NCBI GenBank assembly: GCA_030549955.1
Contig: JAUQQI010000103.1
Coordinates: forward strand, 1-14,795
Length of the DNA: 14,795 nt
Reading direction: 5' to 3'
Origin: Chloroflexota bacterium
GTDB taxonomy: Bacteria > Chloroflexota > Dehalococcoidia > JAUQQI01
The notes under the pieces are model-generated. The model was not told where the DNA came from, ran no database searches, and saw only the letters and a program-made list of their open reading frames with translations. The position numbers and the translations under genes were made by a program. Shown here piece after piece: positions 1-5,544 of this stretch (positions are counted from its first letter, which is position 1; every line of letters starts with the position of its first letter).

Positions 1-81
1 GGGGAACTTGCCCGCCTTGAACCACCGCCAGGCGGTGAGGTAGCTGATCCCTTGCTTGCGGGCCCAGTCGGAGAGCTTCAT
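1..81 (-). CDS. tnpA: IS607-family serine recombinase TnpA, N-terminal fragment (runs off the window)
   Basis: Only the first 27 codons are inside the window. On the minus strand, from the ATG at 81-79, the peptide begins MKLSDWARKQG and continues SYLTAWRWFKAGKFP. This is the typical N-terminal MerR-like helix-turn-helix of IS607/IS1535-type TnpA, a small serine recombinase that joins element ends through a circular intermediate and makes no target duplication. The reading frame is open to the edge. The catalytic serine domain and any accompanying tnpB would lie to the left, outside the window. There is no Shine-Dalgarno sequence before the ATG; the upstream bases are AT-rich and read as the last membrane segment of the transporter gene. 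The gene lies in the sense direction of the disrupted transporter, so the transporter promoter could drive it. The family call rests on a short but characteristic motif. Confidence 0.8.
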   Translation of the reverse strand, partial: MKLSDWARKQGISYLTAWRWFKAGKFP

Positions 82-85
82 GGCT
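1..85 (-). mobile_element. IS607-family insertion sequence, left-end part only
   Basis: The element is recognised from the tnpA start at 81. The host transporter still reads as a plausible membrane helix (FIIIYF) down to about position 86, so the element end probably lies within a few bases of the tnpA start codon, roughly 82-100. IS607-type elements leave no target-site duplication and have no terminal inverted repeats, so the exact junction cannot be fixed from one side. The other end and most of the element are outside the window. Confidence 0.65.
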
Positions 86-715
86 GAAATAGATGATAAT
101 AAAAACGGCAGCTGCTGTCAACCCCACGACCACCCAGTTAACCAGCTCCAGGGTGCGACCGATCTTCTTCCCGAAGAGGGTTATGAGGAAAACCGTGAAC
201 ATCAGCCCCACGGCCAGCAGCCGGACCGTTGGCAGGTCCCCGGCGGTGGGGATCCGCCCGGCGAGCAGCGCAAAGAGGCTCTGGCCGGCCGAAGCGGCCC
301 AGCCGCCCCAGATGAAGGCGAAATAGACGACGAATAGCGAGAAAGGAATCCAGAACCACCAGCCGGGCGGCACCCGGGCAAAGCCCAGGCTCGGCACCTC
401 ACCGGTGGCGATAACATAGCGGCCGATTTCCATGTTCCAGAAGGTCTGAAGCAGAATCGAAATCAGGATGACAAAGCCGGTCCCGATAAAGCCGTAAGTG
501 CCAATGTTGAGGGGTCCAAGCAGCCACTCGCCGCTACCGATGGAGATGCCCAGGGCGATCAGGCTCGGCCCAATGACGTAGAAAACCACCTCCTTAACGC
601 CCAGCCTCGGCTGCTGAAAAACTTCCTCCGGGGTCGGCAGGTCGTCAACTTCCAGGGGCGGTCGACTGACACCAAGGGGAACGGTCTTCGGTGATGCGGT
701 CTGCTCGAGACTCAT
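86..715 (-). pseudogene. Nramp-like (APC superfamily) membrane transporter, 5' part, interrupted by IS607 element
   Basis: Starting at ATG 715-713 the minus strand encodes about 210 residues. A soluble N-terminal tail of about 40 residues is followed by hydrophobic helices typical of Nramp-family divalent-metal transporters and relatives: VIGPSLIALGISIGSGEWLL, then LQTFWNMEIGRYVIATGE, then a long helix around FWIPFSLFVVYFAF, and a last visible one around ELVNWVVVGLTAAAVF. The start is supported by AAGGAGGT (729-722) with 6-base spacing and a strong promoter. Classical Nramp proteins carry DPGN in helix 1; here the equivalent stretch is GSGE, so this is a divergent branch whose substrate cannot be named. 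Family members are usually over 400 residues. Here the transporter sequence gives way to an IS607 tnpA near position 85, so the gene is probably inactivated. The frame stays open to the window edge but reads through the element out of frame with tnpA. Confidence 0.75.
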
Positions 716-721
716 CTTTGG

Positions 722-729
722 ACCTCCTT
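722..729 (-). promoter_or_regulatory. Ribosome-binding site fixing the transporter start
   Basis: AAGGAGGT lies 6 bases before ATG 715-713. It is a full-length Shine-Dalgarno match and the main reason for choosing this start. Confidence 0.85.
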
Positions 730-752
730 CGTTCAGTCCTGGCTTCCGGCCG

Positions 753-781
753 AGTATAGCCTCGGGCCAAAATTCTGTCAA
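753..781 (-). promoter_or_regulatory. Strong sigma70-type promoter of the transporter gene
   Basis: On the minus strand, TTGACA (781-776) is followed after exactly 17 bases by TATACT (758-753). This is a perfect -35 and a 5-of-6 match to the -10 consensus. Transcription should start near 745, giving a 5' leader of about 30 bases that contains the AAGGAGGT ribosome-binding site. A short palindrome, ATAC-T-GTAT (801-793), sits about a dozen bases upstream of the -35 and could be an operator, but nothing else supports that. Confidence 0.75.
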
Positions 782-934
782 GCGGACCCAATATACTGTA
801 TGGCTAAATAGTTCTCAGTCTCCTGTTCCCGGCGGGTGCTGTACGCATAATCTTAGCCCCGGCATGCCGTGGGACGACACGGAAGGATCCTACCGGAACC
901 GGCCCCGTGGCAGGTTGGGTGCCTTTCCGGATTT

Positions 935-953
935 ACTCGACATATGCTAGAAT
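935..953 (+). promoter_or_regulatory. Possible promoter -10 region for the xer gene
   Basis: TATGCTAGAAT ends in a -10-like hexamer TAGAAT (948-953) in an AT-rich patch of otherwise GC-rich DNA. The -35 region about 17-18 bases upstream is poor (TTTCCG), so this is a weak candidate. If it is real, transcription starts around 960 and translation at GTG 998 rather than at the upstream in-frame ATG 944 or GTG 869. The rest of 716-997 shows no gene. Confidence 0.35.
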
Positions 954-997
954 TCAAGGCGCAATTGCCATGCCCAACCGTCACTGCGGGGGCAGCC

Positions 998-1903
998 GTG
1001 GAGACCCGCGTTGAAGAGTTCTTGCAGTATCTCGCTAATGAGAAAGGTTATGCCCAGAACACGATTGCGGCTTATCAGAATGACCTTTCTCAGCTCATTG
1101 AGTACCTGCAGACCCGATTCCCGCCCGGGGATGAGCCCGTTGAACTGTGGCCTCTGGTCACGAAATCCGCGATCGCAGGTTTCGTCCTCTACCTGAAGGA
1201 GCACAACTACGCCCCATCCACGCTGGCCCGGAAAGTTGCGGCTGTCCGCTCGTTCTTCAAGTACCTGCGCCGCCGCGGACTTGTCAGCGCCGACCCGACC
1301 GAAGATGTCGACGGCCTCAAGGTCGTCCGGAACCTGCCCCGGACTTTGACCCCGGCGGAGGTGGAGCTCCTGCTAGCTGCCCCGGCCCGCCGCCGGACGC
1401 CTGAGGCGAAACGGGACCGGGCCATGCTTGAGCTCCTTTACGCCACCGGCATGCGGGTAAGCGAGCTCATCAGTCTGAACATTGACGATGTGAACCTGAT
1501 GGATGAGTCGGTCCGCTGTGTCGGCCGCCACCGCCGGGAGCGGGTTTTCCCGTTGCCCGGCCGCGCCTTCCAGGCCCTCGAGGATTACATTCAGACCGCC
1601 CGCCCCCTGCTCCTCCGCGACCTGACTGAAAAGGCCCTTTTCGTGAACCGCCGGGGCGAACGGCTCACCCGCCAGGGCTTCTGGCTAATCGTGAAAAGTT
1701 ACGCCCGGGAAGCCCGGATTGAGCGGCCCATTACTCCCCACACCTTCCGGCACACTTTTGCGGCCCATACCCTCCAGGCCGGGGCCGACATCGAGTCGGT
1801 TCAGAAGATGCTGGGCCATGTCTCCATTGCCACCACCCAGGTCTACGAGCGCCTGCGCCAGCTCCAGAGTCAGGGGGCCGATGACCGGGGGGATTCAACC
1901 TGA
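998..1903 (+). CDS. Xer-type tyrosine recombinase
   Basis: A 301-residue phage-integrase-family recombinase of the XerC/XerD type, which resolves chromosome dimers at dif sites. An N-terminal SAM-like core-binding domain (residues 1-100, with NEKGYAQNTIAAYQNDL and LARKVAAVRSFFKYL) precedes the catalytic domain (about 115-295). Visible active-site residues are R153 (ATGMRVSEL), H248 and R251 (HTFRH), H274 (LGH) and the tyrosine nucleophile Y283 (TTQVYERL), with spacing matching E. coli XerD. The usual lysine of the beta-hairpin (GKGxKxR) is replaced: the stretch reads GRHRRER with R177 at that position. The start is uncertain. GTG 998 gives the usual Xer length and follows a G-rich stretch; ATG 944 and GTG 869 are in frame but add a tail unlike the family. 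XerC versus XerD cannot be told apart. The 3' end overlaps the PNP start by 23 bases, implying coupled translation. Confidence 0.92.
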   Translation: METRVEEFLQYLANEKGYAQNTIAAYQNDLSQLIEYLQTRFPPGDEPVELWPLVTKSAIAGFVLYLKEHNYAPSTLARKVAAVRSFFKYLRRRGLVSADPTEDVDGLKVVRNLPRTLTPAEVELLLAAPARRRTPEAKRDRAMLELLYATGMRVSELISLNIDDVNLMDESVRCVGRHRRERVFPLPGRAFQALEDYIQTARPLLLRDLTEKALFVNRRGERLTRQGFWLIVKSYAREARIERPITPHTFRHTFAAHTLQAGADIESVQKMLGHVSIATTQVYERLRQLQSQGADDRGDST

Positions 1904-2723
1904 GGCGGTCCGGCGGGCCGCCGACTTTATTCGGGAGCGGGCCGGGGTTTCGCCCCGGGTTGCCGTCATCGCCGGGAGCGGCCTTGGGGCCGTCGGTGAT
2001 GAACTGGAGTCGGCCGTGACGCTGGATGTGACCGAAATTCCGGGCTGGCCCGTCCCCACCGTTGAGGGCCACGGCCGGGAACTCCGGGTTGGCTGGCTCG
2101 GGCGGCTGCCGGTCGCGGTCCAGACCGGCCGGGTTCACCTCTATGAAGGTTACTCCCCGGCTGAAGTCACGTTCAACGTCCGGGCCTTCGGCCTGCTGGG
2201 AGTCCGCGAACTTATTGTCACCAACGCGGCCGGCGGGCTCAACCCGGAGTTCCGGGTTGGGGACCTCATGCTGATTACGGACCACATAAACTTCCCGGGG
2301 CTTGCCGGACTCAGTCCCCTGCGGGGACCGGCTCTGCCCGAATGGGGACCGCGGTTTCCGCCCATGACCGGGGCATACTCTGCCCGCCTCCAGGCCCTGG
2401 CCCGGCAGGCGGCAGCGGAGGCCGGCCTCACCGTCCGCGAAGGGGTGTACGTGATGGTCGGCGGCCCGTCGTACGAGGCGCCGGCCGAAGCCCGGGCCCT
2501 CCGGATGCTGGGTGGGGACGCGGTCGGGATGAGCACCGCCCCCGAGGTCGTTGTCGCCCGTCAGATGGGCCTGGAGGTCCTGGGCATCTCGTGCATAAGC
2601 AATCTCTGGTTTCGGACAACGGCTGAGCCGACCCACGGTGAGGTCCTGTCGGCCATGGCCGCTGCCGTACCGCGGCTGAGACGGCTTATCCGACGGGTAA
2701 TCGAGCTTCTCGATGAACGCTAA
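1881..2723 (+). CDS. Purine-nucleoside phosphorylase (trimeric type)
   Basis: A 280-residue member of the trimeric PNP / MTA phosphorylase family, which splits purine nucleosides with phosphate into a free base and ribose-1-phosphate in purine salvage. Signatures are IAGSGLG (phosphate-loop serine) near residue 30, a TVEGH motif, GRVHLYEGY, TNAAGGLNP, TDHINFPG, PLRGP, then GPSYEAPAE with E199, AVGMST with M217, and ISCISN with N241. These three residues fall exactly two positions before human PNP E201, M219 and N243, so the base pocket is conserved. Two stretches differ slightly from the common form: GHGREL replaces GHAGRL, and QTGRVH replaces MQGRxH. It starts at ATG 1881 after a G-rich ribosome-binding site, inside the end of xer, and its stop overlaps the next start at 2713. 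Inosine/guanosine are the likely substrates; methylthioadenosine is less likely. Confidence 0.9.
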   Translation: MTGGIQPEAVRRAADFIRERAGVSPRVAVIAGSGLGAVGDELESAVTLDVTEIPGWPVPTVEGHGRELRVGWLGRLPVAVQTGRVHLYEGYSPAEVTFNVRAFGLLGVRELIVTNAAGGLNPEFRVGDLMLITDHINFPGLAGLSPLRGPALPEWGPRFPPMTGAYSARLQALARQAAAEAGLTVREGVYVMVGGPSYEAPAEARALRMLGGDAVGMSTAPEVVVARQMGLEVLGISCISNLWFRTTAEPTHGEVLSAMAAAVPRLRRLIRRVIELLDER

Positions 2724-4623
2724 CGACCGGCGTCCCCGGCTTCTGGCGGCCGTGCTGGCCGGGGCGGGCCTGATTTTTATTGCGGCATTCCTGGGCCTGC
2801 TGGCCCTGCGCCCGGCGGGCCGTCCGCAGGTTCTCCCAACGGCGGCCCCGGCCGCCCTTCCGGCTCCGGCGCCGACCTACCAGCCGATTCCAACCCCGCC
2901 GAGCCGGGACCTCTACGACCTGGCCCGCCGGCTGCGTCCGGGACCAGCCCCGATTGCCGGCGGATCCCCGGCCCCGCCGGTGCGACGGGTCGGCGACCGG
3001 GAGGTATTCTGGGTGATGAACCTCGACACCTACACCCAGTTCACCGTCACGGCCGTTCTGCGCTACATTGGCCGGCACACCCTCTTTTATTTTGACGAAT
3101 CGACCAGCATCGACCAGGCCGTTATCGAGCAGACCGCCCGGCAGTTTGAGGAGCGGGTCTACCCGGCGGTCCGGCGCTATTTCGGGAACGAGCCATCACC
3201 CGGCCCGGACGGCGACCCCCGCCTCACAATCCTTCACGCCCGTATTCCCGGTGTCGCCGGCTACTTCAGCGCCGCCGACGGCTACCCCCGGGCCATCAAC
3301 CCTTACAGCAACGAACGGACCATGTTTTATGTCAATTTAGACGCCCTGCGGCCCGGGACGCCGTCCTACCTGAGCGTCCTCGCCCATGAGTTTACCCATG
3401 CGGTCCAGTTCAACGAGCACCGGGCCGAGGAGGGCTGGATTCAGGAGGGCCTCGCCGAGCTCGGGTCGTTCCTGGCCGGTTTCGACCCGCGGTCGGCCGC
3501 GGTCTTCCTGGCCGACCCCGATGTCCAGCTCAACCGGTGGCCGGAGCAGCCGTCGGCCGCGGGCCGCAATTACGGCGCGGCCTACCTGTTCTTCAGGTAC
3601 CTGTTTTCCCACTACGGCGGATTCGACCGGGTCGTCGACTACATGCGGGGCGGCGGCCGGGGCCTCGACGGTCTCAATGCCTACCTGCGCCCGTTTGGGG
3701 TCGACTTTGACCGGGTCTTCCTTGATTGGGCCGTGGCCAATCTGCTCGGCCGCCGGGATGATGTTTACGGCTACCCGGACTTCGACGGGGCCGTCCGACT
3801 GCTGACGCCCCTCCGTCCCGGTGAGAGCTATTCCGGCCGGGTGAATCAGCTTGGGGCGAGATACTTCGAGGTCACCGCGCCGGGCGACTACCGGCTCGTC
3901 TTCAGCGGTGCCGCCGAGGCGGCGGTTGTACCGACCCGGGCCCCGAGCGGGCGCTACTTCTGGTGGGGCAATCGGGGCGATAACATCGACTCGACCCTCA
4001 CCCGGGAATTCGACCTGACCGGCCTGACCCGGGCCACGTTACAGTTCCGGGCCTGGTATAACCTGGAGACAAACTGGGACTACGCTTACGTTGAGGCTTC
4101 GACGGATGGCGGCCGGACCTGGCAGGTGCTTTCCGGCCGCTATTCCCGGACCGATGACCCGTTTGGCCACAGTTTCGGGCCCGGCTACACTGGCCGGAGC
4201 GGGAACGGACCCCTGCCGCAGTGGGTTGACGAGGCCATCGACCTTACCCCCTTTGCCGGCGGCCGGGTCCTTATTCGGTTCGAGCAGGTCAATGACGACG
4301 CCGTCAACCTGGACGGCTTCGCCGTCGACGACATCCGCATCCCCGAAGCCGGTTTCTTCGACGACGCCGAGCAGGACAGCGGCTGGGACGCCCGCGGGTT
4401 TGTCCGCACGGACAACCGGCTGGCCCAGCGGTTCGGGGTGCGGGTGGTCAAATTCGGCGGGGCCGTAACCGTTGACACGGTCCCCCTCGACGCGACCAAC
4501 CGGGGCGAGTATGCTCTGAACGGGGTCGGGCGGGACTTCCAGCGGGCGGTGGTGATTGTTGCCGGTCTGACGCCGGATGCCGATGGGCCGGCCGCCTTTC
4601 AGCTAACCCTGGAGCCGAGGTGA
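2713..4623 (+). CDS. Membrane-anchored zinc metalloprotease with immune-inhibitor-A-like C-terminal domain
   Basis: A 636-residue predicted extracytoplasmic protein. An N-terminal hydrophobic segment (about residues 10-33) is a signal peptide or anchor, followed by a Pro/Ala-rich linker (to about 65). The catalytic part carries LAHEFTHAVQ with zinc ligands H225 and H229 and catalytic E226. Then comes WIQEGLAE, where E245 (or E249) is the likely third ligand, the gluzincin HExxH...E arrangement. Residues about 433-546 form a beta-rich MAM/immune-inhibitor-A-like domain (DLTGLTRATLQFRAWY, STDGGRTWQVL, DGFAVDDIRI), followed by a short C-terminal beta module. Similarity to M6-type peptidases lies mainly in this C-terminal domain, so the peptidase family is not certain. 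It is probably a secreted or surface protease; the substrate is unknown. The ATG overlaps the end of the PNP gene and its stop overlaps the next gene. Confidence 0.82.
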   Translation: MNANDRRPRLLAAVLAGAGLIFIAAFLGLLALRPAGRPQVLPTAAPAALPAPAPTYQPIPTPPSRDLYDLARRLRPGPAPIAGGSPAPPVRRVGDREVFWVMNLDTYTQFTVTAVLRYIGRHTLFYFDESTSIDQAVIEQTARQFEERVYPAVRRYFGNEPSPGPDGDPRLTILHARIPGVAGYFSAADGYPRAINPYSNERTMFYVNLDALRPGTPSYLSVLAHEFTHAVQFNEHRAEEGWIQEGLAELGSFLAGFDPRSAAVFLADPDVQLNRWPEQPSAAGRNYGAAYLFFRYLFSHYGGFDRVVDYMRGGGRGLDGLNAYLRPFGVDFDRVFLDWAVANLLGRRDDVYGYPDFDGAVRLLTPLRPGESYSGRVNQLGARYFEVTAPGDYRLVFSGAAEAAVVPTRAPSGRYFWWGNRGDNIDSTLTREFDLTGLTRATLQFRAWYNLETNWDYAYVEASTDGGRTWQVLSGRYSRTDDPFGHSFGPGYTGRSGNGPLPQWVDEAIDLTPFAGGRVLIRFEQVNDDAVNLDGFAVDDIRIPEAGFFDDAEQDSGWDARGFVRTDNRLAQRFGVRVVKFGGAVTVDTVPLDATNRGEYALNGVGRDFQRAVVIVAGLTPDADGPAAFQLTLEPR

Positions 4624-4625
4624 GC

Positions 4626-5333
4626 ATGAGCCGGGCGCTGATTCTTTACCAGCTTCAGCAGGTGGACAGTCAGCTCGATGAGGCCCGGGCCCGACTGGCC
4701 GAGATCGAGGCGAGCCTGACCGAGAGCCCGTCCCTCCGGCAGGCCCGGGCCGAGGTTGCCGGCAGGGAAAAGCAGTTGCGGGACCTTCAGCGGCGCCAGC
4801 GGGACCTGGAAGATACGATTGAGGACATCGTCGCAAAGATTAAAGAACTTGACGATAAGCTCTACTCCGGCAAGGTTACCAACCCGAAGGAGCTGGACGG
4901 CTACTACCAGGAGCAGCTCCAGCTCAAGGCCCGCCAGCGCCAGCTCGAAGACCAGATGCTCGAGGTTATGCTCGCCCTGGAGACGGCCACGGCCCAACTG
5001 ACGGAGGCCCGCAAGCGTCTTGCCGAGGTCGAGGCCGACTGGGCGAGAGACCAGGACCGCCTCCGGGAGGAGCACCAAAGGCTCCTTGAGCAAGTCGAGG
5101 CCCTCAGTGGCGAGCGGGCCCGGATTGCCGCCCGGGTTGACCGCCTTGACCTCGCCGTCTATGAGCAACTCCGGCAGACCCGGGGCGGCCGGGCGGTCGC
5201 GGTGGTGGAGCGCGGGGCCTGCAGCGGCTGCCGGGTTGTCCTCCCGGTCACCGATTTTCAAAAGGTCAAAAGCGGCCAGGGTCTCGTCCGCTGCGGCACC
5301 TGCGGCCGGATCCTCGTCATCCCGCCGGGCTGA
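4626..5333 (+). CDS. C4-type zinc-ribbon coiled-coil protein (DUF164 / zf-RING_7 family)
   Basis: A 235-residue cytosolic protein. Residues 1-175 are a long charged helical hairpin (heptads rich in Leu, Glu, Arg and Gln), with the family's KVTNPKELDGY turn in the middle. The C-terminus is a four-cysteine zinc ribbon, CSGC...CGTC, starting with the family-typical GGRAVAVVERGACSGC. The family is widespread and poorly understood; a nucleic-acid or translation-related role has been proposed. ATG 4626 is chosen because GAGG lies 5 bases upstream; a GTG at 4620 would add two residues and overlap the protease stop. This gene closes the run that began with xer and is followed by a 211-base gap. Confidence 0.88.
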   Translation: MSRALILYQLQQVDSQLDEARARLAEIEASLTESPSLRQARAEVAGREKQLRDLQRRQRDLEDTIEDIVAKIKELDDKLYSGKVTNPKELDGYYQEQLQLKARQRQLEDQMLEVMLALETATAQLTEARKRLAEVEADWARDQDRLREEHQRLLEQVEALSGERARIAARVDRLDLAVYEQLRQTRGGRAVAVVERGACSGCRVVLPVTDFQKVKSGQGLVRCGTCGRILVIPPG

Positions 5334-5544
5334 GACCGCATACTGTTAAGCCACGCCGGCCGGCTTTCCTGCTCTGGTTAACGGTTGCCCGGACCGGCGG
5401 CTGCGGCGTCCGGCCGTGACCCCAAGCCCAAACTGACAGGCACCAGCCGCCGGAACTCCCCCTTTCGCGGCGCCCGCACGCTGCCGATAGCTATTAGCGG
5501 AGCCCAATGGTAAGCTCTCAACCCGTCCAAAGCGAGACCCAGGC
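5334..5544. other. Intergenic region with competing GC-rich inverted repeats upstream of the chemosensory operon
   Basis: No convincing gene lies in this 211-base gap. It holds a perfect 10-base inverted repeat, CCGGCGGCTG (5394-5403) and CAGCCGCCGG (5444-5453). It also holds a 6-base one, CCGGAC (5389-5394) with GTCCGG (5408-5413). The left arm of the first lies in the loop of the second, so the two could form an H-type pseudoknot or alternative hairpins. Neither is followed by a T-run, so a standard intrinsic terminator is not evident. The operon promoter must lie here or upstream; a sequence resembling a sigma28 -10 (GCCGATAG, 5484-5491) is present without a good -35. Confidence 0.45.
5389..5453 (+). 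repeat. Nested inverted repeats, possible RNA pseudoknot
   Basis: Stem 1 is 5389-5394 with 5408-5413 (6 pairs, 13-base loop). Stem 2 is 5394-5403 with 5444-5453 (10 perfect pairs). The geometry allows loop bases of stem 1 to pair downstream, which is a pseudoknot topology. In GC-rich DNA, G/C-only complementarity arises by chance more easily, so function is unproven. Confidence 0.4.

Noticed and set aside
56..337. Plus-strand open frames at the left edge
   Set aside because: They are antisense to the transporter and the IS607 tnpA, and their composition is that of shadow frames.
869..997. Longer xer gene starting at GTG 869 or ATG 944
   Set aside because: The added residues do not resemble Xer N-termini, no ribosome-binding site precedes either start, and ATG 944 falls in a possible promoter -10 region.
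1731..2636. A 301-codon open frame on the minus strand opposite the PNP gene
   Set aside because: It is antisense to a clear PNP with conserved active-site residues. Its product is Pro/Arg/Gly-rich with no motif, as expected for shadow frames in GC-rich DNA.
4599..5261. A 220-codon minus-strand frame opposite the zinc-ribbon protein
   Set aside because: It is the mirror of a heptad-rich coiled coil (Leu/Glu codons read backwards), not an independent gene.
5334..5544. RNase P RNA, tmRNA, SRP RNA or a c-di-GMP riboswitch in the gap before the chemosensory operon
   Set aside because: The gap is too short for RNase P RNA, and I could not find the conserved cores of any of these RNAs.
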